Shown in pieces: positions 53,115 through 61,033 of a stretch of 64,000 nt of DNA. The translations under genes were made by a program, and so were the position numbers. The notes beneath the pieces were generated by a model, which was not told the DNA's origin, did not search any database, and worked only from the letters and a program-made list of their open reading frames with translations. How positions within the stretch are numbered: the first letter of the stretch is position 1; each line of letters starts with the position of its first letter. The stretch spans positions 1 to 64,000 of the forward strand of contig CAJUCX010000002.1 in assembly GCA_910585195.1 (NCBI GenBank), written 5' to 3'. The DNA comes from an uncultured Christensenellaceae bacterium. GTDB taxonomy: Bacteria > Bacillota > Clostridia > Christensenellales > CAG-314.

Positions 53115-54157
53115 TGAAATTATTGCTTGATATGAGTTTGGAAGAACTTACGGAAGAACTCGTTTCGCTAGGTTTACCTAAATATAAATCAAAACAAATT
53201 TACGGCTGGTTAATGCGCGGCGTCGACTTCGACGGAATGACCGACATTGACAAAAAGACCAGAAGTTTGCTTAAAGAGCGTTACATTGCCGTACCAATGA
53301 GTATTCAAACCAAACTTATTTCAAAGGACAAAACGCAAAAATATTTGTTCAGGCTATATGACGGCAACGTAATAGAAGGCGTTTTGATGAAATATAAATA
53401 CGGCAACACTCTTTGCGTATCCACGCAAATCGGTTGCAGAATGGGTTGCAAGTTTTGTGCGTCGACGCTAAACGGACTTGTAAGAAATCTTACGGCAGGC
53501 GAAATATTGTCGCAGATAATTACTGTAAATAAAGAAAACGGCGGTACTGCGGAAAAAAGAGAAATCACAAACGTAGTGCTTATGGGCAGTGGAGAGCCGC
53601 TTGACAATTTTGACAATGTAATAAAATTTTTGCAACAGGTAAACAGTAAGGACGGTCTCAATATCTCTTACAGAAATATTTCTCTTTCTACTTGCGGACT
53701 AGTGCCGGAAATGAAAAGGTTTGCAGATATGGCAATGCCTGTAAATTTAACTATTTCTTTACATTCGCCGATAGATGAAAGGCGCAAAGAAATTATGCCG
53801 ATTGCAAATAAATATTCTATAAAAGAAATAATCGACGCGGCAAAATATTATTTTGAAAAGACAAAACGCAGGGTCATTTTTGAATATACTTTGATAGAAG
53901 GCAAAAACGATACACGGCAAGATGCGGAGATTTTGGCAAAAACTCTAAAAGGCTTTTCAAATCATCTCAATTTGATAAGGTTAAATCCGGTAAGTGAAAG
54001 AAATTTGCGCGCCACAAAAAACGATAAAGCGCAGGAATTTTTGACTATACTACAAGAGCTTAACGTTTCCGCAACGATAAGAAGGCAAATGGGCGTTGAT
54101 ATAAACGGCGCTTGCGGACAACTGAGAAACACTTATCTTAAAAATGAAAATGCTTGA
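53114..54157 (+). CDS. rlmN: Dual-specificity 23S rRNA/tRNA adenine C2-methyltransferase
   Basis: Radical SAM methylase of A2503 in 23S rRNA and A37 in some tRNAs. 347 residues from the ATG at 53114: LGLPKYKSKQIYGWLMRGV, STQIGCRMGCKFCAST (cluster Cys), LMGSGEPLDNFDNV, ISLSTCGLVP, NLTISLHSPIDERRKEIMP, YTLIEGKNDTRQDAE, and ATIRRQMGVDINGACGQLR with the mechanistic Cys. In Bacillus prpC-prkC follow; here rsgA follows directly with a 14-base overlap. Confidence 0.97.
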   Translation: MKLLLDMSLEELTEELVSLGLPKYKSKQIYGWLMRGVDFDGMTDIDKKTRSLLKERYIAVPMSIQTKLISKDKTQKYLFRLYDGNVIEGVLMKYKYGNTLCVSTQIGCRMGCKFCASTLNGLVRNLTAGEILSQIITVNKENGGTAEKREITNVVLMGSGEPLDNFDNVIKFLQQVNSKDGLNISYRNISLSTCGLVPEMKRFADMAMPVNLTISLHSPIDERRKEIMPIANKYSIKEIIDAAKYYFEKTKRRVIFEYTLIEGKNDTRQDAEILAKTLKGFSNHLNLIRLNPVSERNLRATKNDKAQEFLTILQELNVSATIRRQMGVDINGACGQLRNTYLKNENA

Positions 54158-55022
54158 AGGAAAGATAATTAAAGCAGTAGGCGGTTTTTTTTACGTTTCG
54201 CATAACGGCAAGACCATACCCGCAAAAGTGCGTAAAAAACTGTCTTACAACAATACGGAATTGACTGTCGGAGATAACATTGGCTTTTGTTTTGACGAAT
54301 ATAAAAAAACCGTCATTGAAACGTTGACTAAACGCAAAAATATACTTACGCGCCCGAGTGTTGCAAATGTTGACATTGCCGTAATAGTAATAGCGCCCAT
54401 TCCTCAACCGGACTTCGTGCTTGTTGACAAAATTATTCTTAATTGTTATATACAAAATATTCAGCCGTTGCTCGTGATAAATAAATGCGACATATTGCAA
54501 GATAATTTCATAAACAGCGTCAAAGCAGAATATAACGACGCGGTTTCGCGAGTATTGACTGTCAGTGCGGAAACGGGATATAATTTAGAATCGTTAAAAG
54601 AAGCATTGCAAGGCAAAACTTCGGTGTTTTGCGGGCAATCGGCAGTGGGCAAAACTTCATTGCTAAATCATTTTACGCAAAAGGCACAGCGTACCGGCGA
54701 AATTTCTCAAAAAAGCGGCAGGGGCAAGCATACCACTCGCCATAGCCAAATTTTCGAGGCGGAAAAAGATACTTATATAGTAGATACGCCGGGGTTTTCA
54801 TTGTTGGAACTTGACGGAATAAAATCTTCGCAGTTAAATCTTTATTACTCCGATATGGTAGAATTGCAAAGCAAATGCAAGTATCATATGTGCACGCATA
54901 CGACGGAGCCCGATTGCTTTGTAAAATCTTGCGTTGCGGACGGCAGTTTTAATAAAAACAGATATGAACGGTATCTTGCGATATTCGAAGAACTTAAAGA
55001 AGCAGAAAAAAACAAATTTTAG
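54144..55022 (+). CDS. rsgA: Small-subunit biogenesis GTPase RsgA
   Basis: 30S maturation GTPase. 292 residues: OB fold (EGKIIKAVGGFFYVSHNGKTIPAKVRKKL), circularly permuted G motifs with G4 NKCD first, then G1 GQSAVGKTSLLNHF, G3 DTPGF, and the zinc site CKYHMCTHTTEPDCFVKSC. Two ATGs (54144 and 54150) are possible; the difference is two residues. Overlaps the end of rlmN. Confidence 0.96.
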   Translation: MKMLEGKIIKAVGGFFYVSHNGKTIPAKVRKKLSYNNTELTVGDNIGFCFDEYKKTVIETLTKRKNILTRPSVANVDIAVIVIAPIPQPDFVLVDKIILNCYIQNIQPLLVINKCDILQDNFINSVKAEYNDAVSRVLTVSAETGYNLESLKEALQGKTSVFCGQSAVGKTSLLNHFTQKAQRTGEISQKSGRGKHTTRHSQIFEAEKDTYIVDTPGFSLLELDGIKSSQLNLYYSDMVELQSKCKYHMCTHTTEPDCFVKSCVADGSFNKNRYERYLAIFEELKEAEKNKF

Positions 55023-55033
55023 GAGAGTTGCAA

Positions 55034-55684
55034 ATGAACGATATTGTTGTTTCGCCGTCGATATTGTCGGCAGATTTCACCGATATTAAAGGCGCGGTAA
55101 GAGAAATTGAAGATTCCGGTGCGCAGTGGATACATTGCGATGTTATGGACGGAGTGTTTGTGCCGAATATTTCTTTCGGTCAAAAGATGGTAGGCGACGT
55201 GCGCAAACTGACCGATTTGGTTTTGGACGTACATCTTATGATTGTAAATCCAGAAAAGTACGTGGAAGAATTTGCAAAAAACGGTGCCGATTATATTACA
55301 ATACATTATGAATCTACACTAAAAATTGCAGAAACGCTAAAAGCTATACGCAGTTTCGGTTGCAAAGCAGGACTGGCGATAAAACCAAATACAGACGTTT
55401 TGGTTGCAGAGCAATATCTAGATTTGATAGATATGATGCTTATTATGAGCGTAGAGCCTGGGTTCAGCGGACAGACTTTCAAAACGGAGACTCTGGACAA
55501 AATGAAAAAATTCACTCAAATGGCGCAAGGCAGAAATATTATTTTGCAGAGCGACGGCGGAGTAAATGAAAACAACGTAAAAGCTGTAGTAGGCGCAGGT
55601 TGCACGAGCATAGTCGCAGGCAATGCGTTTTTCAAGTCGATAGATAAACAAAAAACCGTATCTTTGTTTAAGGGGGTATTATGA
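55034..55684 (+). CDS. rpe: Ribulose-phosphate 3-epimerase
   Basis: Interconverts ribulose-5-P and xylulose-5-P. 216 residues, TIM barrel: VSPSILSADFTDIKGAVREIE, WIHCDVMDGVFVPNISFG (metal His, Asp), VLDVHLMI, ALKPNTD-like AIKPNTD, MSVEPGFSGQTF and QSDGGVNENN, GAGCTSIVAGNAFF. Start at the ATG at 55034 with AGGAG 8 bases upstream. ATGA overlap with thiN. Confidence 0.96.
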   Translation: MNDIVVSPSILSADFTDIKGAVREIEDSGAQWIHCDVMDGVFVPNISFGQKMVGDVRKLTDLVLDVHLMIVNPEKYVEEFAKNGADYITIHYESTLKIAETLKAIRSFGCKAGLAIKPNTDVLVAEQYLDLIDMMLIMSVEPGFSGQTFKTETLDKMKKFTQMAQGRNIILQSDGGVNENNVKAVVGAGCTSIVAGNAFFKSIDKQKTVSLFKGVL

Positions 55685-56292
55685 CTGGCATTTTGCTACT
55701 TAACGGTCAACCGCCTAAATTTGTGGCAGTGCCGAAAGGTGCTTATATTATTTGCGCCGACGGAGCATATTCGTGGGCTCACCAACTTGGCGTAAATCCT
55801 AATTTGACGGTGGGAGATTTTGACAGTCTTGGCTATGTGCCGATAGATTGCGAAACGATAGAGCTCGAAGAAGAAAAGAACGAAACCGACGGTGAGTTTG
55901 CAATAAAATTATTTAAGGAAAAAAACTGTACCGAGGTTTTTGTTTACGGTGCATTAGGCAGAAGAACCGACCATTTTTTGGGCAACCTTGCATTGCTCGG
56001 GTTGGGTTATGAACTGGGCATAAAAGTCGTGCTTGTAGGCGACGATGAGAGAATCTCGTTAGGTTGCGGTGAGGTGAAATTTAAGCCTTGCGACAAAAAA
56101 GGGACAATCTCTTTGGTTCCGTATGGAGAAACGGCGCATATTATAAATTCAAAGGGACTGTATTATCCGTTGGAAGATTTGGTGCTTACAAAAAACGATA
56201 CGAGAGGCATTTCAAATGTGGCTTGCGACGAAGATGTAAAGTTTTTTGTGGAAGAAGGTAAAGTCCTTATTTTAGAGTCGTGGAGGGAATAA
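55681..56292 (+). CDS. thiN: Thiamine pyrophosphokinase
   Basis: Makes TDP from thiamine and ATP. 203 residues: ICADGAYSWAHQLGVNPNLTVGDFDSLG, EKNETDGEFAIKL, YGALGRRTDHFLGNLALL, SLVPYGETAHIINSKGLYYPLEDL, TRGISNVA. Complete. Its stop overlaps the ATG of the SpoVM candidate (TAATG). Confidence 0.95.
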   Translation: MTGILLLNGQPPKFVAVPKGAYIICADGAYSWAHQLGVNPNLTVGDFDSLGYVPIDCETIELEEEKNETDGEFAIKLFKEKNCTEVFVYGALGRRTDHFLGNLALLGLGYELGIKVVLVGDDERISLGCGEVKFKPCDKKGTISLVPYGETAHIINSKGLYYPLEDLVLTKNDTRGISNVACDEDVKFFVEEGKVLILESWRE

Positions 56293-56375
56293 TGAAAAAA
56301 ATTGCCTGTGTAAATCCGCCGGGAATTGTAAAATTTTTGTTAAGACTGGTTTTTTCACGAAAGATTGCAAAATAA
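56292..56375 (+). CDS. spoVM: SpoVM-like spore morphogenesis peptide (27 aa)
   Basis: A 27-residue frame overlapping the thiN stop (TAATG) and ending in a terminator. In Bacillus subtilis the 26-residue SpoVM is encoded between thiN and rpmB, with rpmB on the other strand, exactly as here. The peptide starts MKKIACVN, has Pro at position 9 (also Pro at 10) as in Bacillus, where Pro9 is needed for curvature sensing, and continues with an amphipathic stretch GIVKFLLRLVFS and a basic end. SpoVM marks the forespore membrane for SpoIVA coat assembly. The assignment rests on place, size, Pro9 and amphipathy, not on strong identity. Confidence 0.72.
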   Translation: MKKIACVNPPGIVKFLLRLVFSRKIAK

Positions 56376-56406
56376 AAACTCTTTGGCATTTGCCAAAGAG
56401 TTTTTT
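56375..56406 (+). terminator. Terminator of the yicC-spoVM operon
   Basis: AAAACTCTTTGGCA / TGCCAAAGAGTTTT, 14-bp perfect stem with a 2-base loop and a T run. Confidence 0.95.
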
Positions 56407-56459
56407 GTCGGATACATTCAGTAAATAAAAAGTAAGTTTTTATAGCCTTACTTTTTTGT

Positions 56460-57323
56460 TTAACTTAAAAATTTAAGTTTCTTAAACAGCCACGGGTACA
56501 AGCCCAAACCCACAAAGCCGGTTATCATATATCTTATCATTGCCAGATAAAAAGATTCTTTTGCAATGAGGTCAAACAGCGGTTTTAAGCCTTCCTTAAA
56601 GGCAAGCACAATAAGCAAGCCGAATATAAGTCTTAAAAGTTTTTTCCACCAAATGACTCCGTCGCATTCGAAATTGATATATTTGCTTTCAAATATAAAT
56701 GCCGCAAATGCGCCGACCATAAGTCCGTAAATTTTGAAATAATCGTCGGTGTTGCAATAAAATAAACCGATAGAGCCTATAAGCATTGTTACCAAATAGA
56801 GCAACGTTTTGTCCTGTACTTTTTTATATAAGAAATAAAACAAAAACGACAGTCCCGTACCTATTGCCAACCCTGCAAGCACGTCGGTAGGGAAGTGCGC
56901 TCCCAAATAGAGTCTTGAAAATGCAACGAGTATCGGTATGATTATTGCAAGCGCGGTCATCCATTTTTTCTTTATCCAAATTGCCAAAGAAACAAACAAG
57001 GAGCTGCTTCCTTGTGAGTGTCCGCTAGGGAAAGAATAACCGTCTGCAGTAGAGGACTTTTTGTTTTCTATACCCCAATCTTCATTTTGAAAAGGGCGGT
57101 CTCTTACTACTATGTTTTTAAGCAAGCCGTTAAAAACTATTGACGACAGTACGGAATAAGCAAGATATTTTGCAAAATCTTTATTTAAGCACCAGTACAA
57201 AAGTCCGACGACACCTACCATAATAAGTTCTTCGCCGAAGATAGAAATAAACGACCATACAGCGTCAAGAAAAGCGCTTCCGTTATCTTGCAAAAACTTT
57301 ATGAGTTGAAACTCCCAATACAT
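56460..57323 (-). CDS. PAP2-family membrane phosphatase
   Basis: 287 residues with about seven membrane segments. The three acid-phosphatase motifs are complete: KNIVVRDRPF (KxxxxxxRP), SFPSGHSQG (PSGH) and SRLYLGAHFPTDV (SRxxxxxHxxxD). Likely dephosphorylates a lipid phosphate (undecaprenyl pyrophosphate or phosphatidylglycerophosphate type) on the outer face. An extra C-terminal membrane block (about 190-285) goes beyond the minimal PAP2 core. Its own unit, convergent with the spoVM operon, upstream of rpmB on the same strand. Confidence 0.9.
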   Translation of the reverse strand: MYWEFQLIKFLQDNGSAFLDAVWSFISIFGEELIMVGVVGLLYWCLNKDFAKYLAYSVLSSIVFNGLLKNIVVRDRPFQNEDWGIENKKSSTADGYSFPSGHSQGSSSLFVSLAIWIKKKWMTALAIIIPILVAFSRLYLGAHFPTDVLAGLAIGTGLSFLFYFLYKKVQDKTLLYLVTMLIGSIGLFYCNTDDYFKIYGLMVGAFAAFIFESKYINFECDGVIWWKKLLRLIFGLLIVLAFKEGLKPLFDLIAKESFYLAMIRYMITGFVGLGLYPWLFKKLKFLS

Positions 57324-57340
57324 AAATTTCTCCTAGGTAG

Positions 57341-57368
57341 AAAAAAAGCCCACCGCCAAAGTGGGCTT
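57341..57368 (-). terminator. Terminator of rpmB
   Basis: AAGCCCAC / GTGGGCTT stem; on the minus strand followed by TTTTTTT. Confidence 0.9.
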
Positions 57369-57378
57369 AAAATTTCTT

Positions 57379-57567
57379 TTAGTCTTGATTTTTGTTGGCA
57401 GTACGCAAGCAACGAGTGCAAACATATTGACTTGAAGTTTTTCCGTCAATTTCAATTTTAACTTTTTGCACGTTAACGTTCCACGCACGGTTAGATTTTC
57501 TGTTTGAGTGGCTAACTTTGTGGCCAGTCATTCTGCCTTTACCGCAGACAGCGCATACTCTAGACAT
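57379..57567 (-). CDS. rpmB: 50S ribosomal protein L28
   Basis: 62 residues: SRVCAVCGKGRMTGHKVSHSNRKSNRAW, QYVCTRCLRT: the four-Cys (zinc) form. The start is the ATG at 57567, with GGGAGG before it; the frame open further upstream (to 57645) is not used. Confidence 0.96.
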   Translation of the reverse strand: MSRVCAVCGKGRMTGHKVSHSNRKSNRAWNVNVQKVKIEIDGKTSSQYVCTRCLRTANKNQD

Positions 57568-57711
57568 AATGCACCTCCCGTTTGAATAATTCAACTGTAA
57601 GATAATATCACTAAACTGATTTTTTTGCAAGGATTTTTCAGCCAAATTGAATAAATTTTGAATTAAACGCTAAAAAAATCAGTACAATGAAATGAATGAC
57701 TTAAAAATCAG

Positions 57712-57740
57712 TTGTAAAAATATTCAAAATAATGTAAAAT
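57712..57740 (+). promoter_or_regulatory. Promoter of yloU-fakA
   Basis: TTGTAA (57712-57717), 17-bp spacer, TAAAAT (57735-57740); divergent from rpmB. Confidence 0.7.
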
Positions 57741-57772
57741 ATTGAGCGTAAATCACATTAAGGAGGAAACAA

Positions 57773-58123
57773 ATGGCACTCAGAACGTCAAACGGCTATG
57801 GAGCAATCACTGTATCCGATGAAGTTGTCGCATCTATCGTCGGCAAACTTGCTGTCGAATGCTATGGTGTTGTCGACAAAGTTCCGCAAAAATTTTCTGA
57901 TTCTGTTGCAGATTTGTTCCGCAAAAAAAACGACGGCAGAGGCGTCCGCATCACGACAAAAGGCGGCAGAATAAATATCGATATTTTCGTCATATTAAAA
58001 TTCGGCTTGTCAATTGAGGCGGTAAGTGATTCTTTGAGAAGTACGATAAAATACGGTGTTGAAAACTTTACCGGTATGGTGGTAAATACAGTAAACATTC
58101 ACGTCGTCGGCATAAGAATTTAG
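57773..58123 (+). CDS. Asp23/Gls24-family protein (YloU)
   Basis: 116 residues, cytosolic or membrane-associated alpha/beta protein: GYGAITVSDEVVASIVGKLAVECYGVVDKVP and the C-terminal VENFTGMVVNTVNIHVVGIRI are the family pattern. Function is not well defined (envelope stress or lipid link). It precedes the fatty-acid kinase gene as in Bacillus (yloU-yloV). AAGGAGG before the ATG. Confidence 0.93.
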   Translation: MALRTSNGYGAITVSDEVVASIVGKLAVECYGVVDKVPQKFSDSVADLFRKKNDGRGVRITTKGGRINIDIFVILKFGLSIEAVSDSLRSTIKYGVENFTGMVVNTVNIHVVGIRI

Positions 58124-58154
58124 TTAATATCAGTTAAATAAATCAGGAGTATAT

Positions 58155-59819
58155 ATGGCACCACGAATACAAGCGGATAAAACAATTTCCGCTCCAATGT
58201 TTAAGAAGATGCTTACTTCGGGCGCGAAAATGCTGGAAGTAAATAAGGCACAGGTAGACGCGTTGAACGTTTTTCCGGTACCGGACGGAGACACCGGTAC
58301 GAATATGTCGCTCACGCTAAACTCAGCAATTAAAGAAATAAACTTGGCTTCGTCCAATTCAATGGAGGCAATAGCAAATGCGCTTTCAAAAGGTGCATTG
58401 AGAGGTGCAAGAGGCAACTCGGGCGTTATACTTTCACAAATAATGAAGGGCATTGCAACCACCGTTGCAAGCAGTGAAGAAATTGATCCTAAACTTTTTG
58501 CAAAGGCATTAAAAACCGGTGTGGAAATTGCCTACGGCGCAGTAGTTAAACCTAAGGAAGGCACGATTTTGACGGTTGCGAGAGTTACTGCGGAATATGC
58601 GCAAACAATTGCAAAAAAAGCAATAAATATAATTACGTTCTTTGAAAATATGATAGCAAAAAGCGAAGAAGTCTTGGCGCAGACTCCCGATATGCTTGAC
58701 GTGCTAAAAAAAGCAGGCGTCGTTGACTCCGGCGGAACGGGCTTTGTCTGCATACTTAAAGGTATGTTAAAAGGCTATCTCGGCGAAGAAATAGAAGGGG
58801 CGGAAAGTTTGGAGGTTTCTCCTGCGCAAATGCCTATTGTCGACGACCACAACTTCGGCACGCCTGACATTATGTCGCTTGACGACATAGAATTCGGCTA
58901 TTGCACAGAGTTTTTCGTAATAAATATCTTCAAAAAGACTACGCTTGCAGATATCGACAGATTGAGAGAATATCTCAACAGCATAGGCGACTCGGTAATA
59001 GTAATCGGCGATTTGGAACTTATTAAGGTTCACGTACATACTAATAAACCGGGCAGGGCTTTGACTTATGCGCTTAATTTGGGCGAACTCGGCAAAGTCA
59101 AGATAGAAAATATGCTCGAACAAAACAGAGAACTTAAAGCGCAGTATGAAGCGAGCAAAAAACCTTTGGGCGTTTTGTCGATTTGCGCCGGCGACGGTTT
59201 TTCTGCGATATTCAAAGATTTACTTGCCGATCAGGTTATAGAAGGCGGTCAGACGATGAATCCGTCGGCAGACGACATAGCGCAGGCAATAAACAGAATA
59301 AATGCAGAGTCGGTAATCGTGTTGCCGAACAATAAAAATATTATTCTTGCGGCGGAGCAATCGCGCGCGCTGGTGTCTAAGCGAAACGTTTACGTAGTGC
59401 CTAGTAAAGATATTCCGCAAGGTTTGGCTGCGATTTTGGCTTACAACTCGCAAGTTAAAGTAGACGTCAACTTGAAGTCGATGAACGAAGCGTTAAGCAC
59501 TGTAAGAAGCGCAAGCGTAACGTATGCCGTAAGAAGCACTTCGATTGACGGAATGTCTCTCAAACAAGGCGATATAATAGGTCTTGACGGCGATAAAATC
59601 GTCAAAAAGGGCAAAAAGCCTGAAGACGTGGCATATAATTTAATTAAAGGTTTGATAGACTCCGATACGGAACTTATTACGCTTTATTACGGTCAGGACA
59701 CTACGGAAGAAAAAGCGTCGGCTTTGGCAGAAAAACTTGAAGAAGAATTCCCTGACGTCGAGTTTATCACGCAATACGGCGGTCAACCGTTGTATTACTA
59801 TGTAATTTCTGCAGAGTAA
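58155..59819 (+). CDS. fakA: Fatty-acid kinase FakA-like (DAK domain, YloV)
   Basis: 554 residues. N-terminal DhaL-type kinase domain: NVFPVPDGDTGTNMSLTL (ATP/Mg Asp residues), GARGNSGVILSQIMKGIA, DSGGTGFVCILKGML. A middle domain and C-terminal DegV-like part (VLSICAGDGFSAIFKDL, ...YYGQDTTEEKASALAEKLEEEFPDVEFITQYGGQPLYYYVIS) complete the FakA architecture. Phosphorylates FakB-bound fatty acids. No fakB in the window. Last protein gene before the tRNAs. Confidence 0.95.
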   Translation: MAPRIQADKTISAPMFKKMLTSGAKMLEVNKAQVDALNVFPVPDGDTGTNMSLTLNSAIKEINLASSNSMEAIANALSKGALRGARGNSGVILSQIMKGIATTVASSEEIDPKLFAKALKTGVEIAYGAVVKPKEGTILTVARVTAEYAQTIAKKAINIITFFENMIAKSEEVLAQTPDMLDVLKKAGVVDSGGTGFVCILKGMLKGYLGEEIEGAESLEVSPAQMPIVDDHNFGTPDIMSLDDIEFGYCTEFFVINIFKKTTLADIDRLREYLNSIGDSVIVIGDLELIKVHVHTNKPGRALTYALNLGELGKVKIENMLEQNRELKAQYEASKKPLGVLSICAGDGFSAIFKDLLADQVIEGGQTMNPSADDIAQAINRINAESVIVLPNNKNIILAAEQSRALVSKRNVYVVPSKDIPQGLAAILAYNSQVKVDVNLKSMNEALSTVRSASVTYAVRSTSIDGMSLKQGDIIGLDGDKIVKKGKKPEDVAYNLIKGLIDSDTELITLYYGQDTTEEKASALAEKLEEEFPDVEFITQYGGQPLYYYVISAE

Positions 59820-59833
59820 ATTAAAATTAAATT

Positions 59834-59863
59834 TTGACTTAAAACAATTGCCTTATTTATGTT
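59834..59863 (+). promoter_or_regulatory. Possible promoter of the tRNA cluster
   Basis: TTGACT (59834-59839), 18-bp spacer, TATGTT (59858-59863), 27 bases before tRNA-Gly. Suboptimal spacer and -10. Confidence 0.4.
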
Positions 59864-59890
59864 TTTTTGGTAACATTTATAAGGTAGCGC

Positions 59891-59965
<75 letters not shown>

Positions 59966-59970
59966 TATTC

Positions 59971-60045
59971 GGCACCATAGCCAAGCGGTAAGGCAGAGGT
60001 CTGCAAAGCCTTTACGCCCCAGTTCAAATCTGGGTGGTGCCTCCA
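59971..60045 (+). tRNA. tRNA-Cys (GCA)
   Basis: Acceptor GGCACC / GGTGCC, anticodon GCA in TCTGCAAA, T loop GTTCAAATC, encoded CCA. Five bases after tRNA-Gly. Confidence 0.95.
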
Positions 60046-60047
60046 AT

Positions 60048-60074
60048 AGCCTGCAAGCATAAGCAGGCTTTTTT
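60048..60074 (+). terminator. Terminator between tRNA-Cys and tRNA-Leu
   Basis: AGCCTGC / GCAGGCT stem with an 8-base loop and TTTTT. Confidence 0.8.
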
Positions 60075-60080
60075 ACAAAA

Positions 60081-60167
60081 GCCACTGTGGCGGAATAGGC
60101 AGACGCAAGGGACTTAAAATCCCTCGGTAGCAATATCGTACCGGTTCGACCCCGGTCAGTGGCACCA
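60081..60167 (+). tRNA. tRNA-Leu (TAA)
   Basis: Class II tRNA of 87 nt: acceptor GCCACTG / CAGTGGC, anticodon TAA in ACTTAAAAT, long variable arm (CTCGGTAGCAATATCGTACCGG region), GTTCGACCC T loop, encoded CCA. The last host gene before the prophage. Confidence 0.96.
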
Positions 60168-60200
60168 AAGCCGCATTTGTTAAAGCAAATGCGGCTTTTT
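60168..60200 (+). terminator. Terminator after tRNA-Leu
   Basis: AAGCCGCATTTG / CAAATGCGGCTT stem with a short loop and a T run. Confidence 0.9.
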
Positions 60201-60525
60201 GTATATTGATAAACTTTTATGTTGATAAACAAACATACACACGGGACTTAAACCCTTCAATAGAAATTTATCATATCTAATCCTTGACGGAGCAAATACT
60301 CTGTCAGGTTGTTTGTCTGTCTATTTCGGCTTGATTATATTTTTGACGCAATTTATCTTTAATTTACTCAAACATTTCTATTTTGTTCATAGGTAACCGA
60401 TTTTTTCTTGTTTTGTGTTTTTAGTCTTTATTTACTTTTTTATCGCTATAATTTTTGCAAATCTTAAATATGCGCTGCCAACTCGGTGGGTAATTAAGAC
60501 CGTTAGTAAAAAGGGGGATTCTGCC
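60201..60525. other. Non-coding junction between tRNAs and prophage
   Basis: AT-rich stretch without a convincing gene. It holds a partial tRNA-Leu-like sequence (60243-60269), an imperfect stem-loop around TGACGGAG / CTCTGTCA (60283-60308) followed by T-rich DNA, two TTGATAAAC copies (60204-60230), and one copy of the 13-base GGTAACCGATTTT (60392-60404). An open frame here that reads into the regulator gene from 60415 lacks a ribosome site. Confidence 0.5.
60392..60404 (+). repeat. 13-bp direct repeat, copy 1
   Basis: GGTAACCGATTTT, identical to 61021-61033; GGTAACC is itself palindromic. The two copies flank the regulator gene. Confidence 0.7.
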
Positions 60526-60939
60526 ATGTTGGACAGACAAATCAGAAAAAAAGTAGAATGGGCATTTTATAACTATAAGGACTTGAAAAAGACGTCAAAG
60601 CAAAATATGACAGATATTGCGGAAAGTCATATTACTGTCGATTACGGCAAAATTTCCGCAAAATCATCTGCGCACAATGGTATAGAAAGCGTGCTTGTAA
60701 AAGCAATGGATAAAGATTATGCAGGTCAATGGTGCAATATAGTGGAAGTTACTTTAAGTCATTTTAAGGATACGGGAAAGGATGATTTCATAAAATTCAA
60801 ATACTTTGACCGTCTTGGCGAGTTTTGGCTTTGCGACAAACTTTGTGTAGAGCGCCGCGCCTTGTTCCGTTGGGCGGAAGAAGTGATGACATACGCCGCA
60901 ATGGTCGCTTTGCAGGAAGATTTAATAAAAATAATTTAA
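60526..60939 (+). CDS. Phage late-gene regulator, ArpU/RinA-like
   Basis: 137 residues from the ATG at 60526 (AAAGGGGGA upstream). Begins MLDRQIRKKVEWAFYNYKDLKK; the C-terminal half has KYFDRLGEFWLCDKLCVERRALFRWAEEVMTYAAMVALQEDLI, which has the spacing of the sigma-70 region-4-like helix-turn-helix (start of recognition helix at ...ERRALFRW) seen in ArpU, RinA and related late regulators just upstream of terminase genes. Place and pattern agree. Two conserved-looking Cys are near the turn. Likely switches on the packaging and head operon. Confidence 0.68.
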   Translation: MLDRQIRKKVEWAFYNYKDLKKTSKQNMTDIAESHITVDYGKISAKSSAHNGIESVLVKAMDKDYAGQWCNIVEVTLSHFKDTGKDDFIKFKYFDRLGEFWLCDKLCVERRALFRWAEEVMTYAAMVALQEDLIKII

Positions 60940-61020
60940 TTTATTATGTATCACAGCATGTGTCGTTTTTGGGCAGAAATCATGTGTTAATATGCTATTG
61001 TCAAAAAGTATATGCAAGGG

Positions 61021-61033
61021 GGTAACCGATTTT
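61021..61033 (+). repeat. 13-bp direct repeat, copy 2
   Basis: GGTAACCGATTTT, overlapping the ribosome site and TTG start of the metalloprotease-like gene. Confidence 0.7.

Noticed and set aside
60415..60525. N-terminal hydrophobic extension of the phage regulator
   Set aside because: The upstream part has no ribosome site, while the ATG at 60526 has a strong one; the hydrophobic lead would be odd for a DNA-binding protein.
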